Positions 1 through 10,052 of a stretch of 64,000 bases of DNA are shown here, in pieces; the stretch's first letter is position 1, and every line of letters starts with the position of its first letter. The position numbers and the translations under genes are program-made. The stretch covers positions 186,001-250,000 of the forward strand of contig NDFF03000400.1 in NCBI GenBank assembly GCA_002150815.3, written 5' to 3'. Source of the DNA: Grammothele lineata (lineage: Eukaryota > Basidiomycota > Agaricomycetes > Polyporales > Polyporaceae). Under the pieces are notes generated by a model. That model had not been told where the DNA came from. It made no database searches and worked only from the letters and a program-made list of their open reading frames with translations.

Positions 1-1839
1 CGGATGACGATCCCGACCAAATCCCATGGTCCCGCTCCCCGAGCCCCACCGCCGGGGCCGGGGGCACGAAACCCACCACTGGCGGCGGCCAGGAAGAGGA
101 CTGGGACGCGGCGCACGAGATCGACCCGGACGCGGAGGAGGACGAGTTCACGCGGTTCGTGTCGCAGGTGAAGGGCAAGGACATCGAGGCCGTGCGGCGC
201 GAGATCGACCAGGAGATCAAGGAGCTCAACAAGCAGAAGAAGAACGCGATGCGCGACTCGGAGGACATCACGCAGCAGATGGTTTCTCAGATCATGGTAG
301 GTCACATTTCTGCCCGGCCCTCATTTTCTCTGCGGTTCGTACTCATGCTGGGGGACAGATCATGCTTCGCCTGTTCGGCATCCCGTACATCACCGCGCCG
401 ATGGAGGCCGAGGCACAATGCGCCGCGCTCCTCTCGCTCGGGCTCGTCGACGGGATCATCACAGACGACTCTGACGTCTTCCTCTTCGGCGGCGCACGCG
501 TGCTCAAGAACATGTTCAACCAGTCCAAGACCGTCGAGTGCTTCCTTTTGCCCGACCTCGAACGCGAGCTCGGGCTCGACCGCGACAAGCTCGTGAGGCT
601 CGCGTACCTCCTCGGCAGCGACTACACGGACGGTGTGCCTGGGGTCGGGCCGGTCGTCGCGATGGAGCTGCTGAGCGAGTTTCCGGGCAAGGATGGGCTG
701 CATAAGTTCAAGGCGTGGTGGACGAAGGTGCAGAGCGGGAAGGATAAGAAAGAGGAGTCTGCGACGAAGTTCAGGAAGCGATTCGTGAGTGATTGAAGTG
801 GCTCGTTTGTCAATGTTTGCACTGACGAGGAGTGTGCAGAAGAAGAAATTCAAAGAATTGTATCTTCCGAGCGAGTGGCCGAACGCGTCTGTTGTAAGCT
901 CGACCGCTCGTGCAAGATATTACGACATTAATTTCCATCATCACAGAGAGATGCGTACTACCACCCTACGGTAGACGAGTCCACCGAACCCTTCAAATGG
1001 GGCATGCCCGACCTCGACGCACTGCGAGGGTACGTCTTCCCTACCCACCACCACCCCCCATTCCACTCTGACTTCCCCCCCCCGCCCCACCCAGCTTCTT
1101 CAACTCCGAACTCGGCTGGTCCCAAGCAAAAGTAGACGACCTCCTCCTGCCCATCATCCGCAAGATGAGCAAGCGCGCGCAGGGCGCGAGCGCGGGCGCG
1201 ATCGTCGGGCAGGGCACGCTCGCGGGCTTCTTCGACGTGCCGCTCGGCGCGAACGCCGCGCCGCGCAAGCGCCAGGCGTACGCGAGCAAGCGGCTGCAGC
1301 AGGTCGTGTCCGACTTTCGCAAGCAGCAGCAACAGCTGCGGCAGGAGGGCAGGGCGCCAGCGACGCCGGGGCCGAGTGGCGGGAGCGCTGAAGAGATGGA
1401 GGTGGGGGATGAGGTGGGGGCGGAGATGGAGGCGGCGCGCCCGGCGAAGAGGCGGAAGAAGGCCTCTGAGACGGCGGCGAAGGGTGAGAGGGGGAGGGGG
1501 AAGGCCAAGACGACGAGGCGGGATGCTGGTGTGGGTGCAGAGGACGTGAGCGGGCCGTCTGCTTCTGGACGGGGCGGAGGGGCAGGGAGGGGACGGGGCC
1601 GCGGACGCGGGCGAGGTGGTAAGCGGACGGCGAAGAGGAAGGAGCGGACGCCCTCGGACAGCGAGGACGAGGATGCGTTTCGACCCGACTTCGAGAGTCC
1701 GGAGCTAGGTGCGGATATTCCTGCGCCGAGTCGAGAAGAGCTGGGGCTGCGCCCACGCCCGAAACCTCGGCCGATTCGTAAACCTCATAACGTTGAAGCG
1801 CATGACACGGTGGGTGGAGATGAGGATGCTTCCCTGTAG
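1..1839 (+). CDS. RAD2: XPG/Rad2-type DNA repair endonuclease, C-terminal part (5' partial)
   Basis: This is the structure-specific endonuclease that makes the 3' incision in nucleotide excision repair and acts in the nucleus. The window opens inside an exon in frame 3, so the N-terminal XPG domain lies upstream. What is visible is an acidic spacer, the XPG-I domain (GIPYITAPMEAEAQCA and ITDDSDVFLFG, with the catalytic acidic residues) and the helix-hairpin-helix GSDYTDGVPGVGP. The first visible intron runs from about 298 to 360, and three more follow up to about 1095. The C-terminal tail is basic and low in complexity. It carries QGTLAGFF near 1208-1232, which fits the PCNA-interacting PIP box Qxx(L)xxFF seen in this family. 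The KR/GR-rich stretch after it is a probable nuclear localisation region. The stop is TAG at 1837-1839. XPG/Rad2 is favoured over FEN1 or EXO1 because of the long acidic spacer before XPG-I; this is the main alternative. Confidence 0.9.
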
Positions 1840-2048
1840 TGTATCTTACGTACCAATACTGTATGAATCACCATTTTAATGAAGCATATACCCATGCGTT
1901 CATTCGACGGTGAGATGAGTAGCTATACCGATTGGGTTTTAGCATCCTGAAACTCGGCAGGACCTTCGTCGAACTTAGGCCGGGCGTGACAAGCATCACA
2001 ATATGCATGAGTGAGAACACGATGATTCGAGAGGTACGAGATACACGT

Positions 2049-2668
2049 CTATTCATCCGCCTCGGTATCACGTTCTACTCTCGCCTGAGTGTATGTGTGA
2101 GTCGAAGATGAACAAACCATCCAACGGAGATGCGACATACCTTGTTCTGCTCGTATCCACCAAGTTCCTCCACCAGACCACCGTAAGGATACTCGCGGCG
2201 GACTGCAGGTATCTCAGGGTGCGCGTAGCTGAGCAGGACGCCCAGGGAGACGAAACCGGCCACAGCGATCGAGAACCAGCGCGCAGCAGTAGGAGGGGGG
2301 ACAACGGGGATATCCGGACCCCACATGGAGAGTATCTCCTCTTGCTCGTGCAACTGCGTGCAGCGTCAAGCTTCCCGTTTGCATCTCGGAGCTCAGCGAG
2401 TGCCACGTACCGGTTCGCCAAAGTTCCTCCTGAACTGGGGGTCCTCCCAGCCGCGGGCAGGACGCGTCTGCTTGGAGACGTAGGGGAGGCGGGGATAGTC
2501 GGCCAACTGGGGGTCGTCGTCGATGGGGAGGGTTACGAGCCCGGCGGGGGTGGCGGGGGCGGGGTCCTGGGTCGCGGCAGGGGCGGCGTATGTGCGGATG
2601 CGCGCGGCGCGGGCAGCAGCCCTTGCCTGGAGGGCGGTCCGCCGTGCGACGGCGAGGGACGAGTTCAT
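2049..2668 (-). CDS. Mitochondrial complex I subunit, NDUFB8/ASHI type
   Basis: Accessory membrane-arm subunit of NADH:ubiquinone oxidoreductase in the mitochondrial inner membrane. Three exons splice in frame: 2411-2668, 2141-2353 and 2049-2084, giving 168 residues. The start at 2668 opens an Arg/Ala-rich N-terminus without acidic residues for the first 40 residues, as expected of a mitochondrial presequence. It is followed by the conserved PQLADYPRLPYVSKQTRPARG-like block (shortened here) and W-EDPQFRRNFGEP. One transmembrane helix (WFSIAVAGFVSLGVLLSYA) lies near residues 105-125, and the end reads YPYGGLVEELGG, as in the fungal NDUFB8 family. Introns have GTACGT and GTATGT donors. The gene is divergent from the methyltransferase at 3124 and converges on RAD2 (209 bp apart). 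Family placement is by recognised motifs; the length fits. Confidence 0.82.
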
Positions 2669-3123
2669 GGCGTGTAGCGTGTGGGCCAAGCGCCGGAGCG
2701 TAGGGTCGGGCTGGCGCGGAGGCGGAGGTGACGCGATGTGACCTGTGTGACTGAACGCGTGACGGGGTCGGCGGAGGAGGACGAGACGGGCGATCGCGAG
2801 CGGAGAGGAAGGCGGGGACTCGGAGTCGGAGAGGCGGCCAGGGCCGGGAGAAGAGAGGACCGCGCGAAGGACCCTGGTGAGTCCCTGGAAAGCCTCTGCT
2901 GAGCTCAGGCTGCGCTGCGTCTGCCCGTCGAGCCCCCTCCGAGCTTCCTCAACGCCGCTGCATAAGGCGCGCTCACGCTGCGGCATCCCCGGATGGACCA
3001 TCGCCTCCACCCGCCATCCTCGACATCTCACAACCTCTCCCCGCCCTGCCACGCCCCGCCCGCCTCTCTGCCCCCGCACCCGTCCCCCACGTCGCCTGCC
3101 CCGCCAGCCCGCCCCGCCCCGCC
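2669..3123. promoter_or_regulatory. Divergent intergenic region between the NDUFB8-type and methyltransferase genes
   Basis: These 455 bases separate two gene starts that point away from each other, so both promoters must lie here. The sequence is very GC-rich, C-tract rich towards 3020-3120, and shows no clear TATA box. No coding signal is continuous across it on either strand. Confidence 0.5.
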
Positions 3124-5137
3124 ATGACCGTGTCCCGGACACACGCTGCCCAGAATGGCGTCACCCGCGACGTCCAGGAGGAGCTCGCAAAGCAGCGCGC
3201 GGAGAAGCGCCGCGCCGCAGGCTCTATCAGCCCAGTCCGCTTCCACAAGGACCTCCTCATGGGGTACGTTCTCCGTCCCGTCCTCGACTGCTCGCACCTT
3301 TGTGCCTTTATTAGGCCATCCCCCGCTCTCACATCCGCTCTGGCCGAACCTTCCTTTTCTTACACTCCGCAGAGATGACTGGCACAGCATGTTCCTCCGC
3401 CAAGTCTGCAAAGGAGTGTCCATGACGCGGTTCGACAAGCCCCCCGAGCACGTACTCGATCTCGGGTGCGGCAGCGGTCTTTGGGCGATCGAGGCTGCCA
3501 AGGAGTGGCCGGTGAGTGACCCGCGCGGTAGATGTTATAACCGACGATGACGAATGGCCGTTCCATCCCAGGACAGTAAGATCATCGGCTTCGACCGCCG
3601 TAAAGTCCAGCCCGAGCTCAATCAGCCCAGTATCGGGATCGACTACAAGGGGCTGTCGGAGCGGGTCGTCTGGCGACATGGTGACTTGTGAGCTTGCCGA
3701 TGCATCCGCCGCGAAAGATGACTTACCCGAGATCGCTGCTGCTCCTGGAAGCCTGGAACCTCTCCCATTCGACTCGAATAGCTTCGATTTTGTGCGAATA
3801 TGCTGCATCGGACTTGAGGTCCCGGAAGACTCTTGGCAGGAGCTGTTGGAGGTACGTCACTCCCCAAAATCTGTCTATCTGTGCTCGACAACGACTGTTC
3901 TATCATATTAACCGATGCACCCAAACATCAGGAGTGTGCGCGCGTGATGAAAGTGGGAGGTGTACTAGAGGTGGGTACCCACGTCCAAGTCGTATGACGT
4001 GCTAAACTAACCACCAATCAGGTTTTGGAAGAGGATCCGCTGTTTCCGGCGGGAAAGTCGCAGCGGCCGGACTGGGATCGGACACCCAACGTACAGAGCT
4101 TTTTCGACCCCAAAGGCGAACGATTACGGGCAGATTCTACAGCGACCAATTACACCACCGCCACCAACTTCACCACAGCAACCACGCTTACCACCGCCAC
4201 CACGCTCACCGCGGCGACGAACCACACGACCCGTACATCTCATACCCAGTCCTCCGCAAAGTCTCTATCGAGCACGAAACTTACGACCGACCACACGGCA
4301 ACCACGACGAGCCTAGACTCCTACCTTTCCTCTTCATCTGCGTCCGACTCCTTAGACTCACGGTACGCGCAAGACCACGCGATGCTCAAACGCGCGTGGG
4401 AGGTCATGCTCGACCGGCACTTCCTCACGCACACGCTCACGACCGTCCTCCCGCTGTACCTCACTTCTTTCTTCAAGAACGTCCAAGTCAACCCGACGAT
4501 GTACATCCTCCTCCCCCCGCCCTCGCACGAGCGCTCCCCCGAGCCCGAGTCGGACGACCTCGGGGACGCCCAGGACCCGCTCGGAGGCTGGCTAGCCGAC
4601 ATGCGCGCGAAGATGGTCCGCATCGACGGCGAGGGCGCGCAGCCCCAGCCGCGCCGCTCGACGGCGTCCGCGCTGCGCGGGCACATCACATGTCCGCCGT
4701 GCCCGCCCGTGACGAAGTGGAGCACGCTGCACCTGACGCGGCAATTGCGGCTCGTGTCGGCGTGCAAGGAGGCGATATGGGAGGCGTACCAGACGTTGGT
4801 GCCCGACGGGGGTCCGGGAAGCGGGGTGTTGGGGGAGCCGCCTAGGGACGATTTTGAGAGGGATTGGCTGGCGTGGGAGACGTAAGCGATGCGATTGTTA
4901 CAGTTGGAAAATAGCTGACGGCTCGCTTGACACAGGGATATGAAGGATAGGATAGGCATCCGGAACCATGTGAAGGACGCACTCTCATGGCACGACCCTG
5001 ACACGTTCAGCGTACGATCATCAACATCGACGATCCGCTCTTCACTCAGCGGCTTCAACGTGTCAGATCCGGACAAAGCTGCTCTGTGCAGAGCTATGAG
5101 GGGTTTTATAGCGTGGAAAGAAGAGGGTTGCCAGTGA
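3124..5137 (+). CDS. Class I SAM-dependent methyltransferase with Thr-rich insertion
   Basis: Putative methyltransferase of the Rossmann-fold class. Motif I is HVLDLGCGSGLWAIEAAKEWP, encoded near 3450-3510, followed by a motif II-like IIGFDRRKVQP and a motif IV region LPFDSNSFDFVRICCIG. The post-I element ECARVMKVGGVLEVLEEDPLF matches the usual beta-strand/helix after motif IV. The gene has about seven exons with short introns (for example about 3263-3372, 3513-3571 and 3852-3931). After the SAM domain come about 60 residues of degenerate TTAT[TN]-type repeats and a Ser-rich run, then a helical C-terminal domain that ends at the TGA at 5135-5137. The substrate cannot be deduced. Related basidiomycete proteins are often linked to secondary metabolism, but here the neighbours are housekeeping genes. 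The start at 3124 is the first in-frame ATG before the conserved RFHKDLLMG block. Confidence 0.8.
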
Positions 5138-5505
5138 TGCAGATACCCTGACTACATGAGTACATGACTTGACACATTAGCACGTATGGTCCCCACGACC
5201 GAGACGACCACGATACCCCCCACACCTCACGCACACATATATCATGTATTTCTGCTCTCTATGTTTGCGACGTGCCGGCATAGAGAAGCTCGAGAGTGGA
5301 CGCAGTCTGGAACCGAGTGTCGTGTGCGCCGTAAGATGAGCTGCCCGATTTGGCTGTGAGGCAGATTAGATTGATCTTCCGGCGGGGACGAGTTCGGGGC
5401 CTGCAGTTGCTCGGCCCCGGCACCAGACCAGTCGACTCTGCCTAGTTGCTTCTCCTCCTCTCCCCTCCCCTCCGATCTACCCCATCCCAGAACCGTTGCA
5501 CCGCG
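5138..5505 (+). promoter_or_regulatory. Promoter region of the EBP1-like gene
   Basis: These 368 bases lie between two genes of the same orientation. The last 70 bases are a CT-rich tract directly before the ATG at 5506, a common fungal promoter or 5' leader feature. No separate coding signal was seen. Confidence 0.4.
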
Positions 5506-7263
5506 ATGTCCGAGCCAGCAAAGACGGAGGCCCCGAAGCCCGAGGAGTCGACCGCCGCTGCCGACTTCACCAAGTACAAGGTGCGTACGCGCCCGCCGCT
5601 TAGATTTTCTCGCCACTCGCTCTGGGGCCTGCGCGACGCCCGCCCGCTCGCGTACGCTACGCCTCGGCAGGCGGGAAAGCAAGTGAACCTTACGCTGACC
5701 ACTACCTGCCTGTCCATCCTTGTCCATCTCGTTCGCGCGTTTTTACAGACCGCGGCGGATATCGTGAACAATGTGATGAAGAAGCTCGTCGACCTGTGTG
5801 TCGAGGGCGCGAAGGTGCTCGATTTGTGCGTCGAGGGCGACAAGCTCCTCGAGCAGGGCACCGGTGCCGTGTACAACAAGTCTGTCAAGGGCGTCAAGGT
5901 CGTCAAGGGTGCGTTGCTTTGTTGCCCTTGCATACCGTGGTGCTCTCGCTGATCGGTGCTCTGAACGTCGGTCTGCTTTGATCATGTCCCTCTCGTCATC
6001 GCGGAATAATTGGCTACCCCCGCCCTCGAGCAGGCATCGCGTTCCCGACGTGCGTGTCCATCAACAACACCGTCGCGCACTTCTCCCCCCTCGCCTCGGA
6101 CCCGTCCTCCTCGCAGACGCTCGCCGCGGGCGACGTCGTCAAGCTCCACCTCGGCGCGCACATCGACGGCTTCGCGGCGGTGAGCGCGGAGACGCTCGTC
6201 GTCGGCGCGTCCGCCGCCGCGCCCGTCACCGGCCGCAAGGCGGACGCGATCGCCGCCGCGTGGACCGCCGCGGAGGCCGCGATGCGCCTCGTCAAGGTCG
6301 GCAACAAGAACTGGGCGGTCACGGACGCGGTGGGCAAGATCGCGGCCGCGTTTGATTGCAAGCCTGTCGAGGGTGCGTGTCATTTGGTGTGGGTTGTGGG
6401 GGTGGAGGCGGTGAAGGAGGAGGGGGGAGAGGGAGGATGGTCGACTGACGATGATCCTGCGTCTAGGCATGCTGTCGTGCCAGCAGACGCAGAACGTGAT
6501 CGATGGCAAGAAGCGTATCATCCTGAACCCGGTGGGTCCCATTTTATGTGAACGCGTCAATAAATCGCTTACGATCTGACGGTTTACCATAGTCTGAGGA
6601 GCAAAGGAAGGGCTTCGAGGCTGCGACGTTCGCAGAGAACGAAGTCTGGGGCATTGACATTCTCGTAACCACCGGCGAGGATGGCAAGGTGAATTCAAGC
6701 GCACCTGTTCCCGTGGCATCAACAGACTCAAATGTGTTTTACGATTAGGCTCGCATGGAGGAGTCAAGAACGACGATCTACCAAAAAGACTCGACGATCA
6801 CCTATCAGCTCAAGATGAAGACGTCGCGTGCGGTCTTCTCCGAGGTGCAAAAGAAGGCGGGCGCCTTCCCCTTCAACATCCGCTGTCTCGAGGATGAGAA
6901 GCGGGCGCGGTTGGGTCTCCAGGAGGCCGTCCAGCACAATCTCGTCAAGCCTTACGAGGTCATGTAAGTCCTCGCCTACCTCACTCCCATCTCACTGCCT
7001 TGGAATTCTGACCGACGGCCGACGCGTGCAGCTTCACCCCCTCGAACACTGTCGTCGCGGCGTTCCATTTCACGATCGCGCTCCTCCCCGGTGGGCCAGC
7101 GATGATCACGAGCCCCCCGGTATGGTACAAGCCGGAGCTCGTCAAGTCGGAGAAGTCGCTCGAGGACGCGGAGCTCAAGGAGCTACTGACGCAGCCTCTC
7201 CGCGAGAGCAAGAAGGCGAAGAAGAAGGCCAAGGCGGCGGGTGAGGAGGGCAAGGCGGAGTAA
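5506..7263 (+). CDS. EBP1/PA2G4-like protein (non-catalytic M24 peptidase fold)
   Basis: Homologue of the proliferation-associated PA2G4/EBP1 and fission yeast curved DNA-binding protein family. These proteins adopt the methionine aminopeptidase pita-bread fold and bind ribosomes and pre-ribosomes, shuttling between nucleus and cytoplasm. The first exon (from 5506) is short and ends FTKYK. After an intron to about 5749 come TAADIVNNVMKKLVDLC and CVEGDKLLEQGTG, then KGIAFPTCVSINNTVAHFSP and GDVVKLHLGAHIDGFAAV, all diagnostic blocks of the family. The metal ligands of true aminopeptidases are replaced, as usual for EBP1. Later exons give VKPYEV and FTPSNTVVAAFHFTIALLPGGPAMITSPP, and the tail is Lys-rich (KKAKKKAK), a known rRNA-binding feature of the family. 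At least six exons are seen. The gene converges on PCC1 with a 418 bp gap. Confidence 0.87.
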
Positions 7264-7681
7264 GCGTTCTGCTAGGCTCTACTCCAACTGGCACCACGGG
7301 GGGCGCTGTGTATTGTTAAAGGACGTTATGCGCCCGGCGTGTGCGCGCGTGTACGAAGCAGCAGAATACAAATGCCTCATGTAGCACCAACGGAGCCGCT
7401 ATCCCCCGCTGAGATACGACATTGAATGGGGTTGCGAGATTGAGAGTCGGGTAGCGTGCGTAGTAGTGGGGTAGGGAAGAGTCATGGCCTTCGCGACTGG
7501 TGGGAGTGGAGTGTGTTCCATGCTGTTGTGAGTGGGCGAGCCGCTCAGGGTGACCGATGTCGAAGCTCGTCGAAGACAAAGATACGAGCACGCGCTCGGC
7601 TAATAGCGAGAGGGCAGTACGAGACGTCGACGAGAGCTATCAAGATCGGGCGAATTTGCGACATGGATGTGCATTTCTCTG
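7264..7681. other. Convergent 3' regions of EBP1-like and PCC1 genes
   Basis: These 418 bases lie between two stop codons facing each other. They should contain both 3' untranslated regions and poly(A) signals. Short open frames here have no recognisable domain. Confidence 0.5.
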
Positions 7682-8153
7682 TCAAGTGGCTGGTGGCGGC
7701 ACTCGCTCCGCATCCTCGCCAAACTCGCCGATAGTGCGTACTACGAGGTCAACGTTCTCGAGGAAGGCGTTGGACGTCAACCGCGCCAGGCGCACGGTGA
7801 GCGTCGTAAACGTCCTACGCACCGTGGTGTATCAGTAACCGCCGCCCATGCGGTTCGTTTCGTACAAGAAGAATGGGAACAAGCTCACGCAACGAGGTCG
7901 TTGCCGTCAACGGAGAGGCTGCGGTGGACGACGTCCGGCTGTAGCTCGCGGTCGACGTCGATGGCCTGCTTCGCGATCATGGCGTGCTTCTCGGACGCAA
8001 AGGGGATGCGCATCGTGCTTTGGTATCGCGCGGGGGGGAGGCAGAAGACACGCTTTGAGCAAGCAGCATTTCGGGGAGACCGGCGACGCGCGAGGCGGAC
8101 GGGGGTGGTCCTTACATGGTGTGCCATTGGTGGTTGGGCGCCGCGGCGGACAT
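7682..8153 (-). CDS. PCC1: KEOPS/EKC complex subunit Pcc1 (CTAG/Pcc1 family)
   Basis: Small subunit that dimerises the KEOPS complex, which makes the t6A37 modification of ANN-decoding tRNAs; in yeast it also affects transcription and telomeres. Three exons splice in frame: 8116-8153, 7889-8017 and 7682-7814, giving 99 residues, the size expected. The start gives MSAAAPNHQW, the first beta-strand is TITMRIPFASEKHAMIAKQ, the middle reads LQPDVVHRSLSVDGNDLVA, and the last exon LTVRLARLTSNAFLENVDLV plus VRTIGEFGE. These are the family's core blocks. Donors are GTAAGG and GTGAGC, and acceptors are CAAAG and CGTAG. An alternative upstream ATG at 8271 would add a low-complexity extension and skip the first intron; it is less likely because the spliced N-terminus aligns with the family. 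Confidence 0.86.
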
Positions 8154-8640
8154 GGTGGTGGACGTTACGGAGAGAGATCTCGCGCCGATTGCCGCCGGCG
8201 GCTTTCCGAGTCGTCCTCGAGTCCGCATCCGGGAGGAGGTCGTTTGAAATCCGGCAGCCATGACTTCGCATGAGTATTCCTCGTTTCCCTCCTGCCCTTC
8301 TTGAGCTCTGGTGGTGTAGTCAGCACTTTTTGAGACACTGTGTGGGTTTTAACGGTGCTCTGGAGTGAACTCGTCGTCTAACAGGGGCTCCAGCGTAGCA
8401 TTAGTGCAGCGACTGCATGTGATACTATCTGCTTACGCTCTATCTCTCTATCGGAATGGGTCTATTTTAGGTGCTTGTTACAACAATTCCACGTGGGCAC
8501 GCATTCCAACGTCGGCGTCATCATGGCCGCGAGGGAGGCAGACCGAGCGTAGCGGACCAGGTCGATCCCGATGACTGAGATCGGGGCTTGGACCGACGAC
8601 GCTCGCCATATGCGTGCGTTTCTATCGCCCCATTAGGTCC
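8154..8640. other. Intergenic region upstream of PCC1
   Basis: About 490 bases upstream of the PCC1 start. They should contain its promoter. No clear TATA box and no convincing coding segment were seen. Confidence 0.3.
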
Positions 8641-9832
8641 TTTATCGCAACGGCGCCTTCACAATCGACGGTGGGTTGAGGTCCCCCGTCGTCTGCCCGC
8701 ATGGCGTTGTTGAATGTGATCGACATGCATCAGATCCATCGTTTTACGCGCAGCCGGTCAACAGTCACCGTGACTCTGTCGTTCTCGGGAAGTGCGAGGA
8801 TCAGTCGTTGGGCGTTATATGCGGTTACAACGGCATAGGTGGGCCAAGCGTGCAAACGTTGGATTGCAGAGGCCCCTAGAGGCCCCAAGTCCCTCAGCGA
8901 AAGCCAGTACCAGGGACTTTGCTAATAATACTCGTTGGTCCCCGGTTTAGACGCGTGCCAAGAGCATGGTAGGCGTTGTTTGCCACAAGTGGTAACGGAA
9001 GTCACTGCCTTCCATAAGCAGCAACAACGCCGGCTAATGCATCGCCTGCCCGGAGGTCGCTTGATGCCGCTGCTGAGCTGGCCACTTATCTCAACTCCTC
9101 CACCTCTCTACCCCGACTACGCCCGATAAACGTGCTCCACCTTCCCGCGTTCATCATGCGCATGTTTCAGAACCACAAATTCATGGCGATTATCGGGTAA
9201 CGCCGGTTCGGGCAGATCATGCAGCTGCCTGTATCGTCGAGTTGGCCCGCGCAAACGTCCGCAACATGACGATCACCCATCCCTGTTTGTTTCCACGGTG
9301 ATAGGTGCACAGGCCCCTGTGTCTCTTACCATGTTTGCCTTTCGGTACCGATCACTTCTTCAGCTTTTCCGCCGAAGAATTTACCGGAAAGTCCCGTCCA
9401 CCCCTGAAAGCGTCCATGCTGCACCTCCGCCAGACACAGGCCCGGCCCACGCCGCACGAGGTCGGGCGCACGGACTAACGTTGACCGGCGGCAAGGAAAT
9501 GTATGGGCCTCAACTCGGAACTAAAATTAGTATGGGACCCATACGTCTACGCATTCGGCGTGAGGAAAAGCGGTAAGTAGAACTTGCGAGCGCGGTTACG
9601 TGCAAATGATCCATGTGGTTTTCAGATGATATCGCGTTTGCACCGCTGCCTTCCAAGATTCGTACACATGGACAACCCCGCATTCTGACGCCGGTCGGTC
9701 GGCCATAGCCTCAACTCCCTGCGGATTCGCGTCATTTCCAGAGCCCTGGAACCGCATGTTGGCGATCCCGGTACCAGCACTCTGTTGCCACGCTCCCATC
9801 ATGCGTAGATGCTAAGCATGCAACGCGGTCCT
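8641..9832 (+). CDS. Unresolved multi-exon gene or decaying gene, function unknown
   Basis: Not recognised. Several open blocks can be linked by good splice motifs on the plus strand. A block from about 8641 reads VLYRNGAFTIDD, then FYAQPVNSHRDSVVLGKCED and QSLGVICGYNGI. After an intron ending GTTTAG (8950) comes a short exon, then an exon from about 9020 with SLDAAAELATYLNSSTSLPR and LHLPAFIMRMFQNHKFMAII ending at GTAACG. After TGATAG the frame continues QAPVSLTMFAFRY, and a later pair reads MGLNSELKLVWDPYVYAFGV and DDIAFAPLPSKIRTHG across an intron ending TTTTCAG (9624). The frame does not stay open upstream of 8641 and the link near 9480 is not solved, so this may be a pseudogene. Composition is less GC-rich than the neighbours. 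Coordinates are the span of the coding-like blocks only. Confidence 0.3.
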
Positions 9833-9956
9833 AGGCCCGATCTACAAAACGACTTGGAGCATGCGTCGTGCGGCCATGTTCACCGCAATGCAAAATTAGC
9901 TCGGGCCTTCAGATACAGCGTCCGTCGCCGTTGTACCAATGCTCGCCTGCACTTTT

Positions 9957-9964
9957 GATATAAG
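9957..9964 (+). promoter_or_regulatory. TATA-like element upstream of the A-T/hexapeptide enzyme
   Basis: The sequence TTTTGATATAAGG lies about 90 bases before the ATG at 10053, a reasonable distance for a fungal core promoter. It is the only such A/T-rich core motif in the immediate upstream region. This is pattern evidence only. Confidence 0.4.
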
Positions 9965-10052
9965 GCGCATGCCAAGCCAAATGCCGCCCTTGTGGCCGAC
10001 CCCGTCCCCTCCAGGCAGCATCATCCTGCGCGCAGCCCGTCCGTAAGACGCG

